A DNA stretch of 64,000 nt from Hermatobates lingyangjiaoensis (GCA_026182355.1 JAPFBL010000370.1:186001-250000); one strand, 5' to 3'; shown: positions 11,085 through 21,640, counted from the first letter of the stretch. Numbers and translations: made by a program. The notes: a model not told the origin generated them from the sequence alone.

Positions 11085-12160
11085 ATGTATATTATATTTG
11101 AGAGATTAAATTTTCTGCCCACTTTTGTCTTTATCAGTCTTCTGGATTTCTTTTCCAAATCTCGTAGTCTTACTTTGATTTCTCTAGGAACTAGGTGTAA
11201 TAACTCACCATATGTTTTGCTGTCCATTTTTTTATTGTTACCGACGTTTCGGTCTTCTTTGACCATCTACTGGGTGATTTTTGAACAAATATACATACTA
11301 TTTTAAACTATTTAACATTTTTTAACAAAAACTAAATTCTATTACTCGACTAACAAAATTGAAATATAAACATTAAAACTGGCAGGTTTGCAATTCCTGT
11401 TATACACACACAGGTGTGTCTTCAGTTTCTTCATTCCTTTTTGAATTTACTATATGTTGAGGTTGGAACTGTCCCATGTGCAACTTCAATACGTTTGCAA
11501 AACTTGCAGTTTGATTATTGATACTGGATCTCTTTTCCAAAATATTCTGGGCCTCTACAATACCTAATCTGCACTGGTCGCGTTCTTGATATAGTATTTC
11601 TGTTAGGAAATGCTTACAAACAACACAGAAATATTATATCAAGAACGCGACCAGAGCAGATTAGGTATTGTAGAGGCCCTGAATATTTTGGAAAAGAGAT
11701 CCAGTTTCAATAATCAAACTGCAAGTTTTGCAAACGTATTGAAGTTGCACATGGGACAGTTCCAACCTCAACATATAGTAAATTCAAAAAGGAATGAAGA
11801 AACTGAAGACACACCTGTGTGTGTATAACAGGAATTGCAACCTGCCAGTTTTAATGTTTATATTTCAATTTTGTTAGTCGAGTAATAGAATTTAGTTTTT
11901 GTTAAAAAATGTTAAATAGTTTAAAATAGTATGTATATATGTTCAAAAATCACCCAGTAGATGGTCAAAAAAGACCGAAACGTCGGTAACAATAAAAAAA
12001 TGGACAGCAAAACATATGGTGAGTTATTACACCTAGTTCCTAGAGAAATCAAAGTAAGACTACGAGATTTGGAAAAGAAATCCAGAAGACTGATAAAGAC
12101 AAAAGTGGGCAGGAAATTTAATCTCACATGTATAAATGAATTACTGTTTCCCAAATATAC
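11085..12160. mobile_element. Inverted dimer of a PLE junction unit
   Basis: The arms at about 11094-11604 and 11622-12124 are nearly identical complements around a short loop near 11608. Read outward, each arm holds the C-terminal PLE coding tail, an HHR-like motif, the N-terminal PLE start, then (TA)n. That order is 3' end joined to 5' end, as in tandem or circular copies. The HHR core reads CAGTAGA instead of CTGANGA, with a good GGTC..GACC stem II and GAAACGTC, so it is decayed in both arms. Confidence 0.8.
11610..11828 (+). pseudogene. PLE C-terminal tail fragment
   Basis: The 72-aa frame contains IVEALNILEKRSSFNNQTAS and FANVLKLH. This matches the usual ending of Penelope-like proteins after the GIY-YIG endonuclease (pattern EA--I-------N-Q----F---LKL). 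The equivalent minus-strand segment at 57.5 kb reads IIEALQILEKEPKINGQ. The reverse transcriptase and endonuclease cores are absent. The mirrored copy lies on the minus strand of the left arm, about 11400-11608. Confidence 0.7.
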
Positions 12161-12166
12161 GTATAT
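12000..12166 (+). pseudogene. PLE N-terminal stub, ends at (TA)n
   Basis: From ATG at 12000 the frame reads MDSKTYGELLHLVPREIK, then a basic helix RLRDLEKKSRRLIKTKVG, then CINELLFPKYT before TA-coded Tyr-Ile. Related stubs at 17.8, 18.4, 44.0, 57.7 and 63.6 kb have the motif C(L/I)-E-LLP-(Y/F)(T/N) at the same place and end in (TA)n. Penelope-like ORFs start with a short basic, coiled-coil-prone region like this. A mirrored copy lies on the minus strand at 11051-11210. Confidence 0.7.
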
Positions 12167-12224
12167 TATATTATATATATTTATATATATGATATAATTT
12201 TTTTGAGTATTGAGGTCTAATGAT

Positions 12225-12290
12225 TTTAAACTACTCTTTTTTCCGACGTTTCGACATATATTTATGTCATCTTCAAGGCTAAAACATGTT
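12225..12290 (-). repeat. HHR-C-like PLE terminus, core mutated
   Basis: The minus strand reads TTGAAGA (C3 replaced by U), stem II GACATA..TATGTC, GAAACGTCGG. It follows a (TA)n tract at 12170. The changed C3 should strongly reduce cleavage. Confidence 0.6.
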
Positions 12291-12299
12291 TGTTTTTAC

Positions 12300-12955
12300 A
12301 ATTAGCACTACTATTACTACTATTTGGTTATTTATTACATTTTACATGTACAGTAACAGAGAGGTATTGATTTATAAATCAGTTATTTCGACTATGCATT
12401 TTTTTACATTGACATAATATATATGATTATAGATATACTGTTAAGCAAAAAATAAAAGTTTTTCGTAGTATTTTCATGATATTTTCTGAAAAAGGCTATG
12501 TTGTAAATGACATTTGTGACAACTGGGAAAAGGTGTGCATGGGTCCAGCCAAGCTGAGAACCCCTCGTTCAGATGTATGATTATAATAGAATGAAACATT
12601 ATAATGTTATAATGTTATATGTTATTATAAATGTTTATAATAGAATTAATGTTTAACTAAACATTAGTAAATTTTTATGTAACAATTTTTAAAATAAACT
12701 TACATTGGCCTTTCTTAATATTTTAAAGATGACAGTATATCAAATAAAATAGTGACTGTCATCATGAGATGCATAATCATAGTCAGTTCTAAATGAAGCA
12801 TTCGACCTTTCACTCACGTCTGCTTCCTGCTTTATAACAAACAAAATTTATAACCATAAGTTTAATTAATGTCATATTATATTTAATATATGCTAAACGT
12901 TGAAAGGCCCCTAATATATATATGAGAAAATATATTCATACTATGTTAAAAAGAT
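12300..12955. other. AT-rich stretch without a recognised feature
   Basis: No supported gene or repeat, apart from TATAATG-rich simple sequence near 12590-12650. Confidence 0.5.
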
Positions 12956-13131
12956 TTCACATAAACACGTGAAATAACAATCAATGATCAAACCACAATA
13001 AGAAATGAGAAAACAAGACTAAGATCTTTCAACATCACTTGGGTTTTAGACTCTGACGAAGATACTGACAGCTTGATACGGTTGAAAGATCTTAGTCATG
13101 TTTTCCCATTTCTTATTGTGGTTTGATCATT
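12950..13131. repeat. HHR-A foldback, degraded stem II
   Basis: Flank GATTTCACATAAACACGTG, then arms TGATCAAACCACAATAAG and complement. The plus core CTGACGA at about 13055 is intact, but the stem II segment is enlarged to GATACTGACAGCTTGATACG. Its right end TTTGATCATTG forms the outer boundary of the large palindrome that follows. Confidence 0.8.
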
Positions 13132-13964
13132 GTTTATACTATGTTAATCATCACCTAATGTAATTAATAAGAAATTTCTGACTCTATGAACAAAATGAAC
13201 CTGGAATCTAGTATAAAGCTTGATAACATATGTTTAAATTTTCAAGAATTCTTTTTTTTTTAAAAAAAAAATATGTCACAAAAACAAAAATGCAACATTC
13301 CCAGTCATGATAAAAGGAATATATACACGTGCACATAGAGGCAAGTGAGAAGAAATAGTCCAGCGACTATACTTCTTCGCGTGAAAAATAAGTTATAAAA
13401 ATTAGTTTCAATTTAAAAATCACAATAATTATTCACACTATTAAGTTTCTTGGCCACTTTCTCTTAAGACGTCTTTGGGGATTTCCTGGAATATTCATTG
13501 AGGATATGTTTAGGACTAAGGGAATATTATTGTTAGTAAGCTTTTTGTGGAAGTCTTTGTAAATGAGATAATCGTATTGCTACTTGATGAACTGTTGGAA
13601 ACCTGAGGTCGGAATAGATTGTTTGATTTGATATTCAGGAAAACTTGATTTAGAAGCTGTGGTATGGCCGGGATACGCTCAGTCACACGTTTAGGTCAAC
13701 ACAGGTATTCAGAAAATGATCTTTCAATTAAAAGAAAGTTATTTATATTAATTAAACTGAGATATTTTTTTGTTAAAATAGTAATTTTTTGAATCCCTGA
13801 AATTTTTGTTGAAACCGCTTTTCACGAAACCGAATTTAAGAACCAGTGACATATATTGTATGTTATAAGTCTGTTTTAGGGAAAAAATATAAAATGATTT
13901 ATTAACAAATGGATCTGTTTTCTTAACATTGGTCTTAATTCTTTACATATTTTTTTTTTAAAAA

Positions 13965-14215
13965 AAGTGGGCCAGGGTAGTTCAGTGGCTTGCATGCTCG
14001 CCTTGCGAGTGGTAAATCTAAGGTTCAATTTATTTATGCAGGTGGTGAATAAATCTGTACAAGTCGCCTCTCGTAGAGGAAGTTAAACCGTCGGTCTCAC
14101 TATGTACGATCAGTACTATACGATGTCAGCTACTCGTTAAAAATCCTTACTCTAAATATATTTGAGTTAGGCAAAATATAGAGTTTCCAGGGTAGAATGT
14201 TCACAAAGGGGTAAT
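13965..14215 (+). repeat. SINE inside palindrome left arm
   Basis: The head GGGCCAGGGTAGTTCAGTGG is a box-A-like region. The box B is degraded to GGTTCAATTTA. The body has GGTGAATAAATCTG and ACGATGTCAG. The copy is diverged, so it predates the inverted duplication. Confidence 0.8.
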
Positions 14216-14875
14216 GTTCGACCTATGTGTATTCTCAATGTGGGTCTATCACTACCAGGGTTTATCGGTTTTTCGGAGAAAATCATGAAATTCGAAAACC
14301 GGTTTTTTAGCAGAAAATATCGGTTTTCAATGTATGAAAAACATTTGAAAATGACAAATATAGCCAAATGTACCAGATTAATGAAAACACTGTTGCAAGC
14401 AGTTTGGTTCTTGGAACTACATTGGTCCGATTTAATAATATGATTATTATAAATATAATATGGTTATAAAATAATATGGTTAATAATATGGTTACTATAA
14501 AAATATGAAAATATATTGTTTTTATTTTTCAAACCTTTATTTTTCAAATCAGCAAAGGGTTTGAAAAATAAAAACAATATATTTTCATATTTTTATAGTA
14601 ACCATATTATTAACCATATTATTTTATAACCATATTATATTTATAATAATCATATTATTAAATCGGACCAATGTAGTTCCAAGAACCAAACTGCTTGCAA
14701 CAGTGTTTTCATTAATCTGGTACATTTGGCTATATTTGTCATTTTCAAATGTTTTTCATACATTGAAAACCGATATTTTCTGCTAAAAAACCGGTTTTCG
14801 AATTTCATGATTTTCTCCGAAAAACCGATAAACCCTGGTAGTGATAGACCCACATTGAGAATACACATAGGTCGA

Positions 14876-15126
14876 ACATTACCCCTTTGTGAACATTCTA
14901 CCCTGGAAACTCTATATTTTGCCTAACTCAAATATATTTAGAGTAAGGATTTTTAACGAGTAGCTGACATCGTATAGTACTGATCGTACATAGTGAGACC
15001 GACGGTTTAACTTCCTCTACGAGAGGCGACTTGTACAGATTTATTCACCACCTGCATAAATAAATTGAACCTTAGATTTACCACTCGCAAGGCGAGCATG
15101 CAAGCCACTGAACTACCCTGGCCTAC
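14876..15126 (-). repeat. SINE inside palindrome right arm (mirror copy)
   Basis: This is the exact mirror counterpart of the SINE at 13965-14215, sharing its private changes. It is a product of the same duplication, not a separate insertion. Confidence 0.85.
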
Positions 15127-15970
15127 TTTTTTTAAAAAAAAAATATGTAAAGAATTAAGACCAATGTTAAGAAAACAGATCCATTTGTTAATAAATCATT
15201 TTATATTTTTTCCCTAAACAGACTTATAACATACAATATATATAACTGGTTCTTAAATTCGGTTTCGTGAAAAGCGGTTTCAACAAAAATTTCAGGGATT
15301 AAAGAAATTACTGTTTTAACAAAAAAATATTTCAGTTTAATTAATTTAAATAAATTTCTTTTAATTGAAAGATCGTTTTCTGAATACCTGTGTTGACCTA
15401 TACGCGTGCCTCAGCGTATCCCGGCCATACCACAGCTTCTAAATCAAGTTTTCCTGAATATCAAATCAAACAATCTATTCCGACCTCAGGTTTCCAACAG
15501 TTCATCAAGTAGCAATACGATTATCTCATTTACAAAGCCTTCCACAAAAAGCTTACTGACAATAATATTACCTTAGTCCTAAACTTATATTCAATGAATA
15601 TTCCAGGAAATCTCCAAAGACGTCTTAAGAGAAAGTGGCCAAGAAAATTAATAGTGTGAATAATTATTGTGATTTTTAAATTGAAACTAATTTTTATAAC
15701 TTATTTTTCACGCAAAGAAGTATAGTCGCTGGACTATTTCTTCTCACTTGCCTCTATGTAGAAGTGTATATATTCTTTTTATCATTACTGGGAATGTTGC
15801 ATTTTTGTTTTTGTGACTTTATATTTTTTTTTTTAAAAAAGAGTTCTTGAAAATTTAAACATATGTTAACAAGCTTTATACTAGATTCCAGGTTCATTTT
15901 TTTCATAGAGTCAGAAATTTCTTATTAATTACATTAGGTGATGTTTAACATAGTATAAACAATGATCAAA

Positions 15971-16160
15971 GTGTGTCTTTGTTATGTTTCTTTCTATGTG
16001 TCACAGTTTATTTTAATTATCATATATATATATATCAGTTCAAAATTGAAGATAGGTAGCACATAAAGTAAAGAAACACTCTTACAAGTCGATTTTTGGG
16101 CAATCCGTCTTCAGGAGAAAAGAGAAAGGGAGACCAAGCACGTTGTAGTCGCAATGGCTA
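15971..16160. repeat. HHR-D and HHR-E arm fragments beside the palindrome
   Basis: TTGTTATGTTTC..CTATGTGTCAC at 15977-16010 matches the outer part of the HHR-D foldback at 30.0 kb. A (TA)n tract follows. Then a minus-strand HHR-E arm with TCTTCAGGAGAAAAGAG lies at 16110-16127, ending in a short GC-rich segment at 16170-16205. Confidence 0.65.
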
Positions 16161-16434
16161 GTAACAGACACGGCAACCGCCAGTGCTGCCCCCCGTGCCC
16201 GGTCTTGAAGTAATAGAATTAAGAGAAAATATAAACAGAAATTCAGATGAGCAATAGAAGTAGGGAAAATATAAATGATTCAGAGAGAATTGAAGAAAAT
16301 TTTACAAAAAAAAGATAAAAAAAATAAAATGCAAAAATACATACATATATCTGAAATATATGCATCTGAAGTATATGAATATATATATATATATATATAT
16401 TCACTATAAAATCGGAAACATGATCCAAACGAGA

Positions 16435-16735
16435 CACAATACGAGTTCAAAATCGAAGAAGAGTAACACACAGAGTAATGAAACACACTGACAAACTCAA
16501 ATTTTCAGGGAATCCTTTACTGGCAGTTGGTTTTACAGCGTACTAGGCTGTACTCTCTTTTCTTTGAAGACGGCTTTTCCAAAAATTTGAATTAGTAAGT
16601 AATTATAAGAGCTCTTATCCCTCCTGAAGACGGTTCAACCAAAAAGTAGAGACTGTAAGTTTGTGTTTTTAATTTCTCTATGTTTCTTTATGTACATTGA
16701 AGTGTATTTGTCTATTTCAGATCGTATTTTCATCG
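16435..16735. repeat. Degraded HHR-E foldback
   Basis: Arms contain ACGAGTTCAAAATCGAAG on the left and CTTTGAAGACGGCTTTTCC then CTCCTGAAGACGGTTCAACC on the right. Two partial cores lie in tandem at about 16563 and 16622. GAAA is weak in both. A (TA)n tract follows at 16741-16780. Confidence 0.6.
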
Positions 16736-16746
16736 AAAAAGTATAT

Positions 16747-16778
<32 letters not shown>

Positions 16779-16784
16779 CTATGG

Positions 16785-17640
16785 TTAATTCCATAATTTC
16801 TTATTTCTTTTATTTTAATTAACAGGAATTTAGTTGATTAGCAGGAAACATTAATTAGTAGTTGTATGAACGTGTGTTACTCATGAAGGATAATTCACTA
16901 AACTAATTCAAGTTTATAAATTTATCGTAATTTAGCTTTTTTTTTGTGAATGAGTCACGTTTTTATTTTTAGTAAAATATGTTGGATAGTTTAGTATATT
17001 TATGGAAATATTGTTTTTTTTTTCTTTAATATCTTGTTTTAAATTATTTGTAAATAATCTTTTGCTCTCTAAATTCTTTTGTAGCCTTCAGTTTGTTAAG
17101 AATTATTTCAGTTTTAAGATAATGACAAATATATACACTAGTTTTGAAATTATCCATATTATAAAGAAATATTTATTCTATGCACGTTCCAGTTGATTAT
17201 TGCAGTGGCACAGTGATAATCAATCTTTATGATAGAAGCATCATTCAAATAGCTTGGTCTATGTATATTTAAAATCATTATACCAATCAACCAAGCGGAA
17301 TAATGAATAACACAAATGGTCATTGCACAACCAATGATCATTTCGTGTCATGTTTTGACGAATTGCTGACCACCTAAACAGTCCAATATTAAACAGTCTC
17401 ACGGGTAAATGTTACTTTCACATGAACTTCAACCTGAATTATATTTCAAACTAAACTTCTTAAAAGCAGTAGTATATTATCTATATTGTTTTATTTTAAT
17501 CTATAATACCTTTTTAAACCAATCTATAATCTATATGAATCACAATGATTTTGAGAGATTACCTCATCAGTCAAATCATCTCTCATGATAAAAAATATAT
17601 ATTTAATGTTATCTTTTCTCGTCATTATTCAACACATGTA
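16785..17640. other. AT-rich stretch without a recognised feature
   Basis: Short hydrophobic frames exist at 17002-17196, but base composition explains them. No splice-supported exon was seen. Confidence 0.45.
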
Positions 17641-17721
17641 TTCAACAGAGTTTTTACTTCCAATAGTAATCCACCTCTCTATATATATATTAACTAACAA
17701 TCCTACTATTATTCTCATTAT

Positions 17722-17762
17722 TGTCCTGATGATGAATGTGGTACATTCGAAACATGTCGACT
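17722..17762 (+). ncRNA. Hammerhead candidate at a PLE 5' end, HHR-C
   Basis: The sequence shows CTGATGA (17726-17732), a perfect stem II GAATGT-GGT-ACATTC, and GAAAC. The palindrome ACAUGU gives stem III, with C17 as the cleavage base. GAC after cleavage pairs with GUC before CTGATGA (stem I, 3 bp or more). All core bases are intact. The PLE start codon ATG lies inside stem III, so cleavage would separate it from the rest of the frame. Confidence 0.75.
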
Positions 17763-17942
17763 AGCAATATTGGTGATAAGCTTTATAGTTTTAATGAAGA
17801 GACGAGGAAGGAATTCCGGAAACTGGAGAAATTGTGTAAGAAACAGATACAAGCCAAATATGGGGCGTTATTTAACAATATATGTTTAAATGAAGGACTG
17901 CTTCCAACTTTTAACACACACACACATATATATAGTATATAA
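17736..17942 (+). pseudogene. PLE N-terminal stub fused to microsatellite
   Basis: The frame includes MSTSNIGDKLYSF, a basic segment RKEFRKLEKLCKKQIQAKYG, then NNICLNEGLLPTFN before a (CA)n/(TA)n tract. It aligns by eye with the stubs at 12.0, 18.4 and 63.6 kb (pattern K-GALFNN-CL-E-LLP). Two in-frame ATGs (17736 and 17754) both lie inside the ribozyme. No reverse transcriptase follows. Confidence 0.7.
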
Positions 17943-17959
17943 ATATATATATACTAGAG

Positions 17960-18320
17960 GCTTTATTAATCAAAGATTTGTGCCCCGCGCTCAACTCTCA
18001 AATCAGTGACATGTTCGTCATCCCGAGTTCTAGGACCTTCGAACCTAGGATAAGATTTGTTTGGAACTCTCCCATGTCGTGACCTGTCGAAGGCGAGAAG
18101 TGCTGGGGTGATTCAACTGTCTAACGCGTGGGTGCGCGCATGTAGCGCGGCTTTGACAGTTAAACGCTGCCACTATTAGAACTGTGCTAATTTAGTTTGT
18201 TGTTAATTTTTGGTTTATGTTTTAATTGTTTCGTTTTATTGTTTACTGTTTACCTGATGATGGCCAATGTGGCCGAAAGCTTGTTTCCCTTTAGTTTTTT
18301 AACCCAGTTTGTGTTCGTGT
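17960..18320 (+). mobile_element. PLE 5' untranslated region (relatively GC-rich)
   Basis: A non-AT-rich stretch with TAACGCGTGGGTGCGCGCAT leads into the hammerhead at 18250 and the coding stub at 18379. It is read as the 5' part of a second PLE lineage because of that order. It could alternatively be the 3' untranslated region of an upstream tandem copy. Confidence 0.5.
18250..18290 (+). ncRNA. Hammerhead candidate, PLE lineage 2
   Basis: CTGATGA at 18254-18260, stem II GGCC-AATGT-GGCC, GAAA, palindromic stem III AGCU, U17, then GU pairing with AC before the core. The core is intact and stem I is short. Confidence 0.72.
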
Positions 18321-18378
18321 AGTGTCAAATATAGTTTGTTTCATTAGTTTTCTTCAAGATTGTTTTCCTATTCTTGTT

Positions 18379-18543
18379 ATGGAATTAGGTAGATTAATTT
18401 TTGAGCTACCAGTGAATTACAAGAAAATAATAAGGCAAATAGAACATCTTTCTAAAAAGATTATTAATGCTGAAGCCGCTGTGCTTTTTAACAACACTTG
18501 TTTAAAAGAAGACTTGCTGCCAGTATACACAATATATATATAT
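18379..18543 (+). pseudogene. PLE N-terminal stub, lineage 2
   Basis: From ATG at 18379: MELGRLIFELPVNYKKIIRQ, IEHLSKKIINAEAAVLFNNT, CLKEDLLPVYT, then Tyr-Ile from (TA)n. The frame is open upstream to 18322. The segment AEAAVLFNN-CLKEDLLPVY is the clearest of the PLE N-terminal motifs here. It stops being meaningful where (TA)n starts at about 18528. Confidence 0.72.
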
Positions 18544-18610
18544 ATATTTGTGAATATATATTTGTAGAGGATATATATATATATATATATTTATATTGAA
18601 TATATATATA

Positions 18611-18641
<31 letters not shown>

Positions 18642-18655
18642 GTTTTAATAATATA
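18530..18655. repeat. (TA)n microsatellite blocks
   Basis: Several TA blocks are interrupted by TTTGTGAATATA and TATTGAATATA. Tyr-Ile frames across this tract are artefacts. Confidence 0.95.
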
Positions 18656-18659
18656 TAAC

Positions 18660-19135
18660 GTAGAAACTCCATAGTGAAGCAAATGGGGAAGAAGACTTGA
18701 AAAATATAATATTTTCTTATTAACACAGTTAAAAAATAGTGGTTTAATGGGATTTGAAAAAATATTATCCTTAGTATAAATTAAAGCACATTGACGATAT
18801 AAATAAAGCACCTTTGAGATAAATATTAGTCACAACTTGACTATAAGATTATGAAATAATACGTATTATAAACATCATTGATATTGTTTCTATAGAAATT
18901 CACATACCTGATAGCACAAGAAGGCAAGTTTACGATTGTATTACAAAATCACATTTCAATTGAATTCACTGAAGTGGGTCCCTGTGTCCTGAAAATGATA
19001 ACACACAATGTTAGAAGTAGAAATGACTGAAATAACAGACTATACAGGTTTTGCTTTAGATTTAGGATTAATGTAAAACTCTAAGAAGGAAGAAATGATT
19101 ACCATTCAAGGAATTAACTTTTATCTTATGGTAAT
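18660..19135. other. AT-rich stretch without a recognised feature
   Basis: No supported gene or repeat. Confidence 0.5.
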
Positions 19136-19139
19136 GTAG

Positions 19140-19395
19140 CGGCCTGATTAACCCTGTGTCAACATGCTCGCCTCTGGACTGGTAGAACTGAGGTTCTATA
19201 CTAAATCTGTTCTCGATTTATTTACGAGGGAAGTAATTAATCTGAGGAAGTTGTCTCTCAATGAGGACGTTAAGCTGTCGGTACCGAGCCTGTACGATGC
19301 CAGGTTTTAGTTAATCGAAATCACTTGAATTAGGCAGAAATTAGGTCACCCAATCTGGTATAAAGTTCATTGTGTCATAAAGGGACAGTATAGAA
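19140..19395 (+). repeat. Diverged SINE
   Basis: The head is degraded (GCGGCCTGATTAACCCTGTG) but CTCGCCTCTGGACTGGTAGA, GAGGACGTTAAGCTGTCGGT and CGAGCCTGTACGATGCCAGG are clear. It ends with TTCATTGTGTCATAAAGGGA, like the CCTAA-tailed subfamily. Confidence 0.8.
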
Positions 19396-19574
19396 CTGCA
19401 CTGCAACCAACATATATACCATAGTACTGTAATGGTTTATCTTTTACAAATATGCCAACAATCATTTTTCTTGGGATTAAAAAACTTGTTTGTGTTTCAG
19501 AAAGGAAAGTATAATAAAAAAAAAGTTGTTTGCTGACAAAGAACATAGATTTATGTAGGTATGTCTGTTTAATA

Positions 19575-20262
19575 AGATTTCACAATAAACACGTGAAACA
19601 AAAATCAACGTCTAAACCACAATAAGAAATCAGAAAAATGCCTAATAGCATTCTTTTAAAACAAGCGGTCTTCGTTAGTTAATCAGTATTAGTTTGACTC
19701 TGAAGAAGACCGCTTTTGATTTCATCTGAAACAAGCGGTCTTCGTTAGTTGATCAGTATTAGTTGGACTCTGAAGAAGACCGCTTTTGGTTTCATCTGAA
19801 ACAAACGGTCTTCGTTAGTTGATCAGTATCAGTTGGACTCTGAAGAAGACCGCTTTTGGTTTCATCTGAAACAAACGGTCTTCGTTATTTGATCAGTATC
19901 AGTTGGACTCTGAAGAAGACCGCTTTTGATTTCATCTGAAACAAACGGTCTTCGTTAGTTGATCAGTATTAGTTGGACTCTGAAGAAGACCGCTTTTGGT
20001 TTCATCTGAAACAAGCGGTCTTCGTTAGTTGATCAGTATCATTTGGACTCTGAAGAAGACCGCTTTTGGTTTCATCTGAAACAAGCGATCTTCGTTAGTT
20101 GATCAGTATTAGTTTGACTCTGAAGAATACCGCTTTTGGTTTCATCTGAAACAATCGGTCTTCGTTACTTGATCAGTATCATTTGGACTCTGAAGAAGAC
20201 CGCTTGGTTTGGTGGAAAGATCTGAGTCACTTTTCTGATTCAGATGCTGTATGTATGTTTGT
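19575..20262. repeat. 70-bp satellite built from an HHR-A-like foldback
   Basis: Foldback-type flanks (GATTTCACAATAAACACGTG at left, TTTTCTGATTCAGATG at right) enclose eight units of 70 bases. Each unit has AAGCGGTCTTCGTTAGTTGA and ACTCTGAAGAAGACCGCTT, which pair with each other. The units keep CTGAAGA and the GACCGC half of stem II but lack the GAAA half. The last unit runs into GGTGGAAAGATCTGAGTC, a nearly complete core with G at the cleavage position. Confidence 0.9.
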
Positions 20263-20403
20263 ATATCATTTATAAAACCCATAGTGATTGAATCAGTCTG
20301 CATTAAATTTATTAAAACTAATAATTCGCCACTATAACACAAATGAAAACAGAAAAAAAAATGTATGTTACGTTAGAAATATAAGAGCTCTGTCAAGCTA
20401 TTC

Positions 20404-20610
20404 TTGTTTTTTTGTGTAAAAATCACAGCGATGTTTTTGTCACAAGAATGTCTGTCTAGGGATATTGGTAGAAAGTTTTCGAGGAGACATTTGTGTTTGC
20501 TCTGGACTCCTAAAACAAAGAAACGGACAAGGCCTCTTTCCTTTAGGCCTTCCTTCTTCCTGGACGGAATATTTTATATTCGGTCAGTAGAAAAAAAAAA
20601 TAAATGTTAG
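20404..20610 (+). other. Unrecognised open frame
   Basis: 68 codons with GC slightly above the surroundings (SQECLSRDIGRKFSRRHLCL and TKKRTRPLSFRPSFFLDGI). No domain, splice signals or homolog recognised. Probably chance or a repeat remnant. Confidence 0.15.
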
Positions 20611-20694
20611 GTTATTATTAACTGAAGCATTTTCTGATATTTAGAAGTTAAATAAGTATTCTTTAATGATAGTAAAGTTCATAGTTATCAGTAT

Positions 20695-20850
20695 TTATGA
20701 TAAAAGCGGCAGAGAATCCGAGTGATTACATACTCAGATTTATCTACCTTCCTGGTGAATAAATCGAGGGCCAGAGTGAGTATTGAACCTTGGATCTGCC
20801 AGTCCAGAGGTGAGCACGTTGACACTGAGCTAACCAGACCCCTACAGTAA
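20695..20850 (-). repeat. Truncated SINE
   Basis: The minus strand carries the tRNA-like head with GGTTCAATACTCACTCTGGC and the GAATAAATC motif, truncated before the 3' region. Confidence 0.8.
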
Positions 20851-20920
20851 GGTATAAGTTCATTTTAGGGTAAAAATCTAATGAAATGGTCTCCACATAT
20901 AAAAACTTTAATGATATAAA

Positions 20921-20955
20921 CAACGCGTTTCGAACACGTAGTGTTCTTCCTCAGG
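20921..20955 (-). ncRNA. Hammerhead candidate, HHR-B (left arm)
   Basis: Core CUGAGGA and GAAA are intact. Stem II is GAACAC-UAC-GUGUUC. Stem III is the palindrome ACGCGU, which has no room for a loop in one molecule, so it could close only as a dimer. U17 precedes a G that pairs with C before the core. Confidence 0.7.
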
Positions 20956-20996
20956 CATTAACTAAAAAATACAATGACACCATTTTTTAGTTAATG

Positions 20997-21031
20997 CCTG
21001 AGGAAGAACACTATGTGTTCGAAACGCGTTG
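20997..21031 (+). ncRNA. Hammerhead candidate, HHR-B (right arm)
   Basis: Same fold as the left-arm copy, with the stem II loop changed to UAU. The left and right copies differ at that loop, so the arms have begun to diverge. Confidence 0.7.
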
Positions 21032-21120
21032 TTTATATCATTAAAATTTTTATATGTGGAGACCATTTCATTAGATTTTTACCCTACAATGAGTAAATAC
21101 CACATAATAAGTGATTGCAC

Positions 21121-21640
21121 TATATTAGAATAAGTTCATTTCTTGAATAGTGATCTACTTCCTTCTAAAACACAAAGTTTGTAATTCGACTATGTGTTTT
21201 TCAATTTTCTTTGCAGCCTTTGTTTTAATATTGCTTTCCTTTGAATATTATATCATTTTTTTCATTTCATTAATCAGTTTTACTTGTAACTTTTACAAAT
21301 ATAAACTCATACATGATCTAAAAATAGAGTTTTTCAAATGAATTAACGGTACCACTTTCATTTATAAGTAGGGTAACAGTAGCAAATACTTCTCGTTAAA
21401 TTGATTGAAAAAAAAATACCAAAAACATAACTTGTTATACATCAATATTGTTATGAAGCAACAAAAACTTCGAATTTTTTCTGTACCAGGATAATTTACA
21501 AGAATATGAGACCCTTCTCATTAAAATGGTCTTTCATTTGCGTAAAAACAGCAAAATTTTACTGTAACTTTTAACAAATTTATACATGATTTTTATATTT
21601 ATAAATGAATAAAGTTGATTGTTATGTATATATGTATTTA
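21121..21640. other. AT-rich stretch without a recognised feature
   Basis: A hydrophobic 63-codon frame at 21150-21341 is explained by T-rich composition. Confidence 0.45.

Larger units (their letters stand above)
13122..15970. repeat. 2.85-kb near-perfect palindrome
   Basis: The left arm 13122-14538 and right arm 14554-15970 (1417 bases each by my count) are inverted copies with few mismatches and a 15-base loop. Sampled outer segments match at roughly 97 percent. Both arms carry the same SINE in mirror image. Short frames inside (around 14225-14443 and 14650-14926) appear twice because of the symmetry and are not supported genes. Confidence 0.93.
20868..21120. repeat. HHR-B foldback, both ribozymes intact
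   Basis: The arms run from the GGTCTCCACATATA outer block to TTAGTTAATGCCTGAGG at the centre. Minus HHR at 20921-20955 and plus HHR at 20997-21031 both have CTGAGGA, GAACAC..GTGTTC and GAAACGCGTTG. The right arm extends into GAGTAAATACCACATAATAAG, the family's outer flank. Confidence 0.88.

Noticed and set aside
14167..14926. Four mirrored open frames of 66 and 72 codons
   Set aside because: They come in two identical pairs because of the palindrome, and overlap a SINE and AT-rich sequence; no domain or splice support.
18502..18811. Tyr-Ile-rich open frames here and near 10.5, 16.3, 29.4, 56.8 and 58.8 kb
   Set aside because: They translate (TA)n tracts and have no unbiased composition.
19575..20262. 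CRISPR-like array (regular palindromic repeats)
   Set aside because: Units are contiguous 70-mers without unique spacers, in a eukaryotic setting, and derive from a foldback.
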